NCBI GenBank assembly: GCA_024278345.1
Contig: JAJRTK010000137.1
Coordinates: 1-33,829, forward strand
Length of the DNA: 33,829 nucleotides
Direction: 5' to 3'
Source of the DNA: a bacterium
GTDB lineage: Bacteria; CSSED10-310; JAJRTK01
Shown: positions 9,557-18,328 of the stretch, one piece after another
Position numbering within the stretch: position 1 is the stretch's first letter
How the letters are laid out: the number at the start of each line of letters is the position of its first letter
Notes under the pieces: model-generated
Seen by the model: only the letters and a program-made list of their open reading frames with translations
Databases searched by the model: none
What the model was told of the DNA's origin: nothing
Position numbers and translations under genes: made by a program

Positions 9557-10230
9557 CAATAGGAACGGAAACGGCGAGCAGCGGCAGGATGCGCACCCCA
9601 TGGAAGTGGAACCGGCCTCGGCCACCCTTTGAGCATCTGAACCTTCGGCGAAATCCCTTCGGAGAGATTCCACTGGACGAAAGGCCTGCTCTGGCAATTG
9701 TCGATGTGAAGCCTCTGCTAAAGTTGCTTTGGCCATCGCCGGTGGCGATCCAATTCATCGGGGAAGCAGGGCGAGGGAAGACGACCCACCTGCTGGCACT
9801 CCGGGTCCATTTTCCCCATGCTCCCTACGTCCATCTTCCAGAAGACGAACCTCTACCGCTTATCCCGCGGGCTCCCGTCCTGTTTATCGACGAGACCCAA
9901 CGCCTCTCTCCCTGGCGCCGGCGGCGGCTATTTCGTCAGGCGGAGATCCTTGTGATGGGAACCCATGAAGATCATTCCAGGGAGCTCCGGCGGGCGGGGA
10001 TTCGCTACCACTGCTTTCGCGTGGGCGGACTCTCTTCTGAGCGCCTGAGTGCCATCATCCGGCAGCGGATCGAGGCTGCCCGGCGAGGGCCGGGTCCCGT
10101 ACCGACCCTTGGCGGAAGCTCCGGACAGGCGCTATTGGCATGCTACAAAGATGATCTCCGAGCCATCGAGCACGATTTGTACGAACTCTTTCAGAAGATT
10201 GACGGCGTTGGAGAGATAACGATAGTCTGA
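9553..10230 (+). CDS. Small P-loop ATPase-like protein
   Basis: 225 aa; Walker A GEAGRGKTT, Walker B-like VLFIDE; ATGA overlap with the TBDR stop. Confidence 0.75.
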   Translation: MTIGTETASSGRMRTPWKWNRPRPPFEHLNLRRNPFGEIPLDERPALAIVDVKPLLKLLWPSPVAIQFIGEAGRGKTTHLLALRVHFPHAPYVHLPEDEPLPLIPRAPVLFIDETQRLSPWRRRRLFRQAEILVMGTHEDHSRELRRAGIRYHCFRVGGLSSERLSAIIRQRIEAARRGPGPVPTLGGSSGQALLACYKDDLRAIEHDLYELFQKIDGVGEITIV

Positions 10231-10281
10231 TGGAAGGCGTTGAGCTTTTTGTTGGCGAGATTCAGGCGAAAGGACTGACCG

Positions 10282-11874
10282 ATGGCCAAATGTGACTTGC
10301 GGATTGATATCGATGGGGATCGGCGGACCTACCACGGAGGCGAGAAGATCTCCGGAACGCTCACGGTCCGGGTCAACGCCAAGTGTCAGTGTAACGGGCT
10401 CACGCTCACGCGTCTTTGGCGCACCCATGGGCGAGGGAACAGGAGCCAGGGAAGCGAGCAGACCAAAGATCTCTTCAAGGGGGAGTGGCAGGCCGGCCAG
10501 ACTTTCGCTTATCCTTTCGAGTTCACGGTTCCTCACAGGCCCCTGACCTACCATGGGCACCTGCTGAATATCGACTGGTACATCGTGGCCCGAGCCGACA
10601 TTCCATGGGCCATCGATCCCAAGGCGGAAGAAGAGTTTTTTATTGAGCCGGAGGAGTGGGAGCCGAAAACCAAGGTGGAAGCTCTCCCGGGACAATCCTA
10701 TCGCCAGGAGTTCAAGACGCCTGGCCGGTATGAGTTTTGGATTCTGGTCTTTTTTATTGCCTTCCTTGCCTTGATGGGGCCCGTGGGTTGGGTGATCGCC
10801 GTGATCGGATTGATCATTGCCTTTGCCGGTTTCAACATGTGGAGCCGGTTTGCCCAGCGGAAGATCGGGAATGTGATCATTGAGGTGTCGCCTTCCTCAT
10901 TGTCGCCAGGAGAAACGCTGACCGCCAGGATCAGCTTTGTTCCACGGAAGAACCTGCGCCTCAACAAAGTTGTGGGCGTCCTCACGGCGAAGGAAGTCGT
11001 GGTCAGTGGCAGCGGAACCCACAAGACGACCCACACCCACACGCTGTTGGAAGAAGATGTGCGGTTTTTGGGCAAGGGGAACGTGGCGGCGAACCGGACG
11101 CTGCTCCTAGAGAAAGAAATTCGCCTTTCGTCAGAGGCCCCTCCCTCCTTTTCGGCACCTTCCAACAATCTGAACTGGTCCTTCGACTATCGGGTGGATA
11201 TTCCCCGCTGGCCGGACTGGACACGGAGCGTGGAGCTTCAGGTGTCCATTCCTCGTGCCGAAAGACCGGCCGGGAGCGGTGTAGAGGAAGCTGAAATGGC
11301 GTTGGAGGAAGTGCCTCAAGGTGTGTATCGAGGCGAGTCTCTCCCGGAGGAGATGTCGGAGCGGGTGGAACGCGTTGCTTCCACCAGTCTACAAACCTCC
11401 GCCCCCTCAAGGCTGGAGGAGCCCCGGGCTGTCGCTGCCGCATCAGTTTTGCCGCCGCCTTTCGTGGAAAAGGATCCCTTTGCCCCCCCGGAGCCGGAGC
11501 AGCCAGGCTCCGGGAAGGAGTCGGAACCCGATCTGGGAGCGATCCTCCAGGCGGTCCGCGACGCAAGTTCCTTTGGCGATGAGCGCCAGAAGCTCATTGC
11601 TTCCGCCATGGGCCAGAGTTTTTTTCTCACTCTCCGGGTGGGCCGAGTCGAGCGAACGACCTCTCTTGATTGCCCGGAGCATCTTCGGGGCGGGCAAACT
11701 GTTATCGGTCGTATGGAGGGGCTTTTCGGACAGGAGTTGGCGATTCGGTTTCCACAGGAACGCAAGGACGAGGCCAGGAAGATCAAGAGGGGTTCTGACG
11801 TCGAGTTCCGGGCAGTCTTGACTGGGTGGGACGACCTGTTCGAACGCGCCGAGCTGGAACTGATGCCATCCTAA
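10282..11874 (+). CDS. Arrestin-like beta-sandwich membrane protein
   Basis: 530 aa; N-terminal CDLRIDIDGDRRTYHGGEKISGTLTVRVNAKCQCNGLTLTRLWRTHGRG...FEFTVPHRPLTYHGHLLNIDWYIVARADIP resembles arrestin-like N domains; two TM-like segments (FWILVFFIAFLALMGPVGWVIAVIGLIIAFAGF); second beta-rich segment follows. Confidence 0.6.
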   Translation: MAKCDLRIDIDGDRRTYHGGEKISGTLTVRVNAKCQCNGLTLTRLWRTHGRGNRSQGSEQTKDLFKGEWQAGQTFAYPFEFTVPHRPLTYHGHLLNIDWYIVARADIPWAIDPKAEEEFFIEPEEWEPKTKVEALPGQSYRQEFKTPGRYEFWILVFFIAFLALMGPVGWVIAVIGLIIAFAGFNMWSRFAQRKIGNVIIEVSPSSLSPGETLTARISFVPRKNLRLNKVVGVLTAKEVVVSGSGTHKTTHTHTLLEEDVRFLGKGNVAANRTLLLEKEIRLSSEAPPSFSAPSNNLNWSFDYRVDIPRWPDWTRSVELQVSIPRAERPAGSGVEEAEMALEEVPQGVYRGESLPEEMSERVERVASTSLQTSAPSRLEEPRAVAAASVLPPPFVEKDPFAPPEPEQPGSGKESEPDLGAILQAVRDASSFGDERQKLIASAMGQSFFLTLRVGRVERTTSLDCPEHLRGGQTVIGRMEGLFGQELAIRFPQERKDEARKIKRGSDVEFRAVLTGWDDLFERAELELMPS

Positions 11875-11958
11875 GTTCGGGCGCCAGCAGTCTGTCTGCC
11901 GCACCTCGCCACAGTGCCATTTGCGTTGTCGGCGGCGCCTGCACTATACCCTAGTGGC

Positions 11959-12711
11959 ATGCGTCAGATGGCACCTCATACAGGATTCAAGGCCAAGTGG
12001 CTTCCGTCGAAGGCAGAGACGTTTCGCTACCGGCTGACGCCGAGGCCAAAACCACTGTACAAGTCAGTGGTGGATGCCGTGCAGCTTTTCGGTGGAGTCA
12101 ATTTCGCCTGAACTCCCGCACTGTTCAAGACACGAACCGAAAAGGCGCCAGATGGGACGCGCCTTGTCTTTGATACAACATTGGAGCTCCAATACGGAAT
12201 CTCCCGAGAAGTTACCCGCTTCCGGGTGGATAACGGCGTACTTCAGACCGAGTTCTTCGATCGCACGGTTCACAACACCGATGGAGACCTGGTTCGAGAG
12301 GAAAAAGTCGTCTTTCACGAAGGCCCCTACCAGTTTCCCCGTGACCTCTACCCAGAGGTGTACGCTCCATTCCTCATGCGCTCGGAGCGTCTGCCCACCA
12401 GCAGGCGCAGCTTTCATGCCTGGATTAGTGATCGCTTTGTTGTCCGGATCTACTTCGAACTCCAGAAACGGTGTGTCAAGATCCGTTCCTCCGCTGGCTT
12501 GTACAACTGTAGCCAGCTCCTCATGTACCCGGACATCAATGACTGGGTCCCCTTGGGCAACCTGGTCATGGCCTTGGCCAAGCCGATTCTTCCACGGTAT
12601 CATATCTGGATCGCCAACGATCCTCCCTATCCCGTTGTCCGCTTCGAAGGAGCCTACGGCCCGCCAGGTGCTCCAGAGGTCGTCGTCGATCTCCTGAGTT
12701 TCGAGGCGTGA
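11959..12711 (+). pseudogene. Uncharacterised ORF interrupted by an in-frame TGA at 12109-12111
   Basis: Track ORFs 11914-12111 and 12181-12711 share one frame; translation reads MRQMAPHTGFKAKWLPSKAETFRYRL...VQLFGGVNFA*TPALFKTRTEKAPDGTRLVFDTTLELQYGISREVTRF... with only the TGA between. The downstream half starts only at a TTG with no visible RBS. Confidence 0.55.
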
Positions 12712-12724
12712 TCTCTTGGCCTAG

Positions 12725-12744
12725 AAAAACCGGGGCCGCCGGTT
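12725..12744 (-). terminator. Candidate rho-independent terminator of the queC-queE operon
   Basis: Minus-strand reading AACCGG-CGGCC-CCGGTT followed by a T-run (AAAAA on + at 12725-12729), overlapping the queE stop. Confidence 0.55.
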
Positions 12745-13432
12745 AAACGCCTCGGCGCCCTGCTCCCCAAACGACCTTGTGAAGCTGGAGCTGGAACCTG
12801 ACGGCCATGCGGTCTTCCAGGATCCATTCCGCCAGATCGCGAGGCTCCAGAACCCCGAAAACCACGCCCATGAGGACCGTGCAGCGCCCGTCCAATCCGT
12901 GCTCGCGGATGAGATCCCTGGCCCATTCATAGTCGCCTCGACTCGCGATAACGAACTTGACTTCGTCCCTTGGGCCAAGAAAACGGAGGTTTTCCAGGTG
13001 GTTGTGCTTGCACTCGCCGCTGTCGGGGCACTTGATGTCCAGAATCCTCACGACGCCAGCAGGCACGATGCGGATGTCCAGAGAGCCGCCCGTTTCCAGG
13101 ATGACGGTTTTGTCCTGGTCGAGGAGCTCCTGCATGAGGGGCCGGACGTTCCTCTGGAGGAGCGGTTCCCCGCCGGTGATGAGGACAAGCGATTCTCCCA
13201 ACTCTTCGATGCGGTCTAGGAGGTCTTTCACGGTCCATCTGCGGCCTTCGGCAAATGCATGGCCGGAGTCGCACCAGACGCAGCGGAGATTACAGCCGGT
13301 CAAACGGACGAGGACGCAGGGGATCCCGACCCAGGATGATTCGCCTTGGAGCGAGCGGTAGATCTCGTTCACCACCAGAGTCAGGTTCTGGATGGAGTGG
13401 GTTGCGTCAGGATTTGCCGGAGCGTTTTGCAT
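12743..13432 (-). CDS. queE: 7-carboxy-7-deazaguanine synthase (radical SAM)
   Basis: [39 protein letters not shown] (CX3CX2C), [18 protein letters not shown] at 13432. Confidence 0.92.
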   Translation of the reverse strand: MQNAPANPDATHSIQNLTLVVNEIYRSLQGESSWVGIPCVLVRLTGCNLRCVWCDSGHAFAEGRRWTVKDLLDRIEELGESLVLITGGEPLLQRNVRPLMQELLDQDKTVILETGGSLDIRIVPAGVVRILDIKCPDSGECKHNHLENLRFLGPRDEVKFVIASRGDYEWARDLIREHGLDGRCTVLMGVVFGVLEPRDLAEWILEDRMAVRFQLQLHKVVWGAGRRGV

Positions 13433-14120
13433 ACTCAATTGGATCGGGGATTCCGACCTCCATAAAGCCCTTGAGCCGGAGCAGGCATGCGTCGCAAGTG
13501 CCGCAAGCGGTTCCCGCCGGTAGAGGGTCGTAACAGCTATGGGTCCAAGTGTAATCGATGCTTAGCTCTAAGCCTCGCCGGATGATCTCCGCCTTCGTCA
13601 TTCGGCTCAATGGAGTGTGAATCCTGAAGCGGCTCCCCTTTTCAGTGCCAGCTCGCGTTGCCAGGTTGGCCATTTTTTCAAATGCCGCGATGAATTCTGG
13701 CCGGCAGTCGGGGTAGCCGCTGTAGTCGATGGCGTTGACGCCGATGAAAATGTCCGCGGCTCCCAGGACTTCAGCCCAGGCCAAGGCACAGGAAAGGAAA
13801 ATGGTGTTCCGGGCGGGAACATAGGTGACGGGAATACCGAGCTCCACCTTTTCCGCCAAGGCGCGGTGGTGGGGTACGTCGAGATCGGTGGTGAGAGCGG
13901 AGCCTCCGATCTTTCCAAGGCTGATATCGAGAATTAGGTGTTGTCGTGCGCCCAACTCCCGGGCAACAGTTTTAGCGGATTCGATCTCCCGTTCGTGGCG
14001 CTGCCCGTACCGGAAGCTCAAGGCGTGGCACTCGTAGTCTTCGACTCTTCGCGCAATAGCCAGGACCGTGGCCGAATCCAGGCCCCCGCTGAGAAGGACG
14101 ACTGCTCTTTGGATACTCAT
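13407..14120 (-). CDS. queC: 7-cyano-7-deazaguanine synthase
   Basis: [21 protein letters not shown]-loop, [19 protein letters not shown], zinc-site [24 protein letters not shown]. Confidence 0.95.
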   Translation of the reverse strand: MSIQRAVVLLSGGLDSATVLAIARRVEDYECHALSFRYGQRHEREIESAKTVARELGARQHLILDISLGKIGGSALTTDLDVPHHRALAEKVELGIPVTYVPARNTIFLSCALAWAEVLGAADIFIGVNAIDYSGYPDCRPEFIAAFEKMANLATRAGTEKGSRFRIHTPLSRMTKAEIIRRGLELSIDYTWTHSCYDPLPAGTACGTCDACLLRLKGFMEVGIPDPIEYAKRSGKS

Positions 14121-14194
14121 GGGCGTAATGTTCAGACGATGAGGGTCGTTCGAGAAGGGGCAAAAGAGAAGGCCATGGTTGTCCGGTTGGATCG

Positions 14195-14482
14195 TCAGTT
14201 TCGCTTGGCTCGTCGTGCGATTCTGTGCCGAGATGGCGTGAGAATGGGAATCTCTGCCACCAGCCGGCTTTCCGTGGGAGTTCGCGTGATATGGATCTCC
14301 ACGGCATCGGCATCGATGGAGAATCTATCCACGAAGATCGCGATGATATCGTCCTTGATCTCTTCGATGAGTTGGGGAGAAATATTGAAGCGGTCGTGGG
14401 AGAGCACCATTTGGAGGCGGTTTTTCGCGACAGAAGCGCTCTGGTGACTTTTAGGATTCAGGATGTTTCGAAACCAGCCCAT
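14195..14482 (-). CDS. minE: Cell division topological specificity factor MinE
   Basis: [43 protein letters not shown]...VEIHITR, directly downstream of minD. Confidence 0.92.
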   Translation of the reverse strand: MGWFRNILNPKSHQSASVAKNRLQMVLSHDRFNISPQLIEEIKDDIIAIFVDRFSIDADAVEIHITRTPTESRLVAEIPILTPSRHRIARRAKRN

Positions 14483-14492
14483 GCTCAGCTCC

Positions 14493-15296
14493 TCATTTCC
14501 CCCGCGAGGCCCAGGCGCGGAAACGTTTCAACAAGTTTTTCTTCTTGGTCAGGTCCTGGAAAGGCACGGGATTGCCGTCGAGGCGCTGGGCGATGTTTCG
14601 GAAGGCCATCTTCGCCAGGGACTCATTCTTGTCCATGACAACGGGAACGCCCTTGTTTGCGGACACGACGATGTTATCGTCCTCTGGGATGATCCCGATG
14701 AGCTCGATGGCCAGAATATCGAGAATATCGTCAATAGAGAACATGTCCCCCCGTGAAATCATGTCGGGTTTCAGGCGGTTGATGATCAGTTGTCCCGGCC
14801 CCTTCTCCTTCGCCTCGATGATGCCGATGATCCGGTCGGCATCCCGGACGGACGAGACTTCCGGATTCGTGACGACAATCACCTGGTGCGCCGGTTCGAT
14901 GGCGTTTCGGAAGCCCCCCTCAATGCCGGCGGGGCAGTCCAAAAAAACGTAATCGACTCTGTTTTTCAGATCGTCGCAGACCCTCACCATATCGTCTGGA
15001 GTGACAGCGCTTTTGTCTCGCGTCTGGGCAGCCGGAATGAGATGGAGCTCCGGGTGCCGCTTGTCGCGGATCATCGCTTGCCGCAAGCGGCAGCGGCCTT
15101 CCACGATGTCCACCAGATCATAGACGATGCGGTTCTCCAGCCCCATGATGAGATCGAGATTTCTTAGCCCGATATCGCAGTCTATCGCCACGACCTTTTT
15201 TCCGGCCATGGCCAAGGCAGTCGCCAAATTGGCCGTGACCGTGGTTTTCCCCACCCCTCCCTTTCCAGAGCTGACGGTGATGACTCGTGCGCTCAT
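14493..15296 (-). CDS. minD: Septum site-determining protein MinD
   Basis: MSARVITVSSGKGGVGKTTVTANLATALA deviant Walker A; DCDIGLRNLDLIMGLENRIVYDLVDIVEG. ATG at 15296 preferred over the longer track start. Confidence 0.95.
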   Translation of the reverse strand: MSARVITVSSGKGGVGKTTVTANLATALAMAGKKVVAIDCDIGLRNLDLIMGLENRIVYDLVDIVEGRCRLRQAMIRDKRHPELHLIPAAQTRDKSAVTPDDMVRVCDDLKNRVDYVFLDCPAGIEGGFRNAIEPAHQVIVVTNPEVSSVRDADRIIGIIEAKEKGPGQLIINRLKPDMISRGDMFSIDDILDILAIELIGIIPEDDNIVVSANKGVPVVMDKNESLAKMAFRNIAQRLDGNPVPFQDLTKKKNLLKRFRAWASRGK

Positions 15297-15417
15297 GAAC
15301 AGGCTCCCTTGCTCTCTTTCTTGCTTTCCATTGATGACTTCGCCTCTTGTACCCCTGCTCCTCCCTCCCTCGCAATGACGGAAGATCCACAAGCAAAACC
15401 ATTCGCCCGCTGTCGGT

Positions 15418-16371
15418 TCAAGGTCTCACCGGCCATGGATCGGCGACGATCTGTCCTTCCCGGATCAACGCCATTTCTGGCACCGATTTCTTCCGCTTGT
15501 CGTTCGGCGTAATGGCCACTTTTCCCGAAATACGCAATTGGGTCGGCGTGAGCTCAAGTGCGCAGATGACGGCGCTGTCATCGCCATAAGCTCCGGCATG
15601 GACGAGCCCGCGCACCTTGCCCCACACGATGACATCTCCTCCGGCGATGACTTCGGCGCCCGCATTGACATCGCCGATGACAATGAGGTGGCCATCGTGG
15701 CGAAGCGAGCGTCCCGATCTCAAGGTCTCGATGCAGACATGGCCGCCTCCCATTTCAATCCTCTTGGGAGGTCGTTGCCGCTTCATCCTCTTCCCTTTCG
15801 GATCGACGGCGTGCCCAAGCTGCGTCGAGAAGGCCCCACCGGCCCCCCGAAATCCTGATTCGCGCTCTTGGCTTCGTTCCGGTTTGCTGGTGTAAGTCTC
15901 GTCATCATTGCCTTTACGGTTTTCCTCAGAAGCTCCCCGCGCTGGCATTCTCTTCCGTCCGGGCAGCCTTCCTTCCGGCTCCGGCGATTGAGCATCGCTT
16001 TTTGCGAGAGCTTCCGACGGGACTTCCCAGCGCCCCACCGAGTATCCACGTCTAGGAAGGTGTGTGGCAAAGCCGAGGTCTTCCGCGGCCAGCCGCGTCG
16101 TTTCCGACGCGGAAAGCACGGTCCGAAGTTCCAAGCCAAACCGTAGAAACAGTTCTTGCGCCCTAAGAAGCTCTCCCCGATCTACCACTCGACCGCCCAG
16201 TGCCAGAATGACCTCACCACCCCGCCAGAAATCTTTCTTTTTCCCAAACTCCAGAACCAGGGCCTCGACCCAGCCTTTTCCTCCAGACTCGTCTACCGAG
16301 ACCATGAGGCCATCTTGGGTACCTCGAATTCGAAAACACGGAGCTCCCAAAGGAGCGGAAGGCAAACTCAT
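15418..16371 (-). CDS. minC: Septum site-determining protein MinC
   Basis: C-terminal beta-helix RSGRSLRHDGHLIVIGDVNAGAEVIAGGDVIVWGKVRGLVHAGAYGDDSAVICALELTPTQLRI; upstream of minD. ATG 16371 (GTG 16410 alternative). Confidence 0.9.
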   Translation of the reverse strand: MSLPSAPLGAPCFRIRGTQDGLMVSVDESGGKGWVEALVLEFGKKKDFWRGGEVILALGGRVVDRGELLRAQELFLRFGLELRTVLSASETTRLAAEDLGFATHLPRRGYSVGRWEVPSEALAKSDAQSPEPEGRLPGRKRMPARGASEENRKGNDDETYTSKPERSQERESGFRGAGGAFSTQLGHAVDPKGKRMKRQRPPKRIEMGGGHVCIETLRSGRSLRHDGHLIVIGDVNAGAEVIAGGDVIVWGKVRGLVHAGAYGDDSAVICALELTPTQLRISGKVAITPNDKRKKSVPEMALIREGQIVADPWPVRP

Positions 16372-16652
16372 TTCGTTCAACAACCTGCCGAAGAAAAATC
16401 CCCTAGACACCTGACTTTGCTAGCCCGCGCCCAAGAGTTCCCAACCCTCCCACTCAGGATCACCTCAGCTACCCCGTTCCGAGAGCCTAAGACCAGCAAA
16501 TACCAAAAAACCAGTACGCCAAGGTTCGGGAAATTGCAAGTGGCCACGTCAATCCACCATGCCATGGCCTCGGCACCAGGCGATCCGAGGATTCCCGCGA
16601 GTGTCATGCCGGTGCGGCGGAGCCATGGGACGTGTGACGTGAATCAGCTAGC

Positions 16653-17489
16653 TCAGGAGGAGAGCTCTTTCTTGCTTCCGGCGAGCCGCCGCAAGTATGG
16701 ACCCACGGGTCTGTAAACCAAGCGCAGGACGAAACGAGGAGTCCAGCGACCACCCCAAATCGCCAAATTCATGGGCAAAGAAAAGGCATGGGTCAGGGCG
16801 CGTCCTCGCGAAAACCCCTTGAGCCCCATCCGGGCGCATTTCTCCGCACTGATCTCCGCCCAACCCGGAACAGCCTGCCCCGTGGGGTTGCCAGCCACAT
16901 CCTCGAACTCCGTGGCCACCGGACCGGGGCAGAGTTGGCTCACCACCACGCCCGTACCCACCAACTCCATTCGAAGTGACTCCGTGAAGGCTGTCACGTA
17001 GTGCTTTGTCCCCGCATAGGCTGCTGCACCCGGCATGAAGGTCAAACCGAATCCAGAGCTGACATTCAAGATCCCTCCACGGCCTCGATCCAACATCGAG
17101 CCCAAAACTCGGTGCGTCAAGTGGGTGAGGGAGACGACATTGATCTTCAGCATCCGGTGGAGTTTGTCCCAAGATGCCCCCTCGAAAAGTTCTGTAGAGC
17201 CCATGCCCGCATTGTTGACCAAAATGTCAATGCCTCCCAAAACCTCCCGGACCGACTGGAGCATCCCGTCCGCGGCCTCGAGATCCGTCAGATCGCACGC
17301 CTCCACTCGCACCGTCAGTGCGGGATACTTTCCCAAAAGCTCCCCCTTGAGATCCTCCAACCGCTCCTTTCTTCGAGCCACCAGCACCAGGGATTTCGCC
17401 CGAGGCGCAAGCTGACGCGCCATCTCCCGGCCTATTCCCGATGAAGTTCCCGTAATTAGAATGTTGCCCCCATCAATGGGTGGTTTCAT
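16653..17489 (-). CDS. Short-chain dehydrogenase/reductase (SDR)
   Basis: ITGTSSGIGREMARQLA, DILVNNAG, catalytic S...YAGTKHYV motif, PGPVATEF. Confidence 0.92.
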   Translation of the reverse strand: MKPPIDGGNILITGTSSGIGREMARQLAPRAKSLVLVARRKERLEDLKGELLGKYPALTVRVEACDLTDLEAADGMLQSVREVLGGIDILVNNAGMGSTELFEGASWDKLHRMLKINVVSLTHLTHRVLGSMLDRGRGGILNVSSGFGLTFMPGAAAYAGTKHYVTAFTESLRMELVGTGVVVSQLCPGPVATEFEDVAGNPTGQAVPGWAEISAEKCARMGLKGFSRGRALTHAFSLPMNLAIWGGRWTPRFVLRLVYRPVGPYLRRLAGSKKELSS

Positions 17490-17547
17490 GAAGGTGTCTC
17501 CCTAAACTTGTCGGAGATTTGCCAACAGATCACCAAAGGAAATATCT

Positions 17548-17717
17548 TTCGAACGGGGACCTATCAAATTGTCGTGTTTTTGTTTCACAATTTTCTTCGC
17601 CGAAACGGTGGCACCGGCATCTTGCCGGTGTAGCGCCCTCCGGGCTGCACGGAGCCGGGAAGGAGGCCCGCCCCAGCGGTGAAGTTGTCAACTGGATCTG
17701 ATAGGTCCCTTCGAACG
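17548..17717 (+). mobile_element. Complete MITE-like element, copy 2, with TIRs and target-site duplication
   Basis: TTCGAACG (17548-17555) / GGGACCTATCA (17556-17566) ... TGATAGGTCCC (17699-17709) / TTCGAACG (17710-17717): perfect 11-bp TIRs and perfect 8-bp flanking direct repeat; no transposase ORF inside the 154-bp element. Confidence 0.85.
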
Positions 17718-17730
17718 CCATAAATTCTCG

Positions 17731-17809
17731 TCCTTGGCCAAGCTCCCTTGGTCACTGCCCCTGGCGAGAGTTCCAAGTGAACAGACCAACACTAGGCGCT
17801 GGCCAAGGA
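17731..17809. repeat. 10-bp inverted repeat TCCTTGGCCA...TGGCCAAGGA
   Basis: 17731-17740 and 17800-17809 are exact reverse complements with a 59-nt spacer, just right of the MITE copy. Confidence 0.6.
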
Positions 17810-17833
17810 TGAAGGCAAGACAAACCCCGGGTT

Positions 17834-18208
17834 TTGTCGTTTCATGTTCCTCGGAAAGGCATCCTTGGGCTCATCTCTTCTCTTCTGTTGTTTTTTTCCG
17901 CTTGCGGCGGCACGACCCACGCCTACGGGGCGAGTTCCCCTCCCTCTCACTGTAATCGATCATGTTACCGCCAGAATCATGGAAAATCCTGCAATAGCAG
18001 TCGGTTGCCGATAATCCGAGGGGCAATCGCGGTGCGTTACTTCAAGAGAGTAAATCGTTTGGTTACACTGAGTGGCGCATGTCTAATGTATGGAATCCAC
18101 CTGAATCTAATGATTTATTTGATGTTTTTGGGTCGTTTTGAAGTTTGGCGTTTTTTTTGCTTGAACCTAGAACGGTCCAGTTCGGTGTCAGGGAGTGATC
18201 CGCCTTGA
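17834..18208 (+). pseudogene. Possible decayed lipoprotein-type gene
   Basis: Frame 2 has a lipoprotein-like signal (MSFHVPRKGILGLISSLLLFFSACGG). Frame 1 from 17962 reads MLPPESWKILQ*QSVADNPRGNRGALLQESKSFGYTEWRMSNVWNPPESNDLFDVFGSF*, protein-like but broken by TAG. Region is visibly AT-richer than its surroundings. Confidence 0.3.
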
Positions 18209-18328
18209 CCAGGCACCGCGCCGTCACCGGCTGGAAGCCATGGAAAAGTCATCGACGAGTCTCCCTCTCCCAATGCCGGGAATCGCGGCAAAATCCGGCA
18301 AATTGACCGCACCCCAAGATCCCCAACG

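Noticed and set aside
12064-12603. 179-aa minus-strand ORF antisense to the TGA-split ORF
   Set aside because: The plus-strand reading looks more protein-like and continues past both ends; cannot be formally excluded without homologues.
16377-16607. 76-aa hydrophobic minus-strand ORF between SDR and minC
   Set aside because: Overlaps the minC start, no recognisable family; too weak to call.
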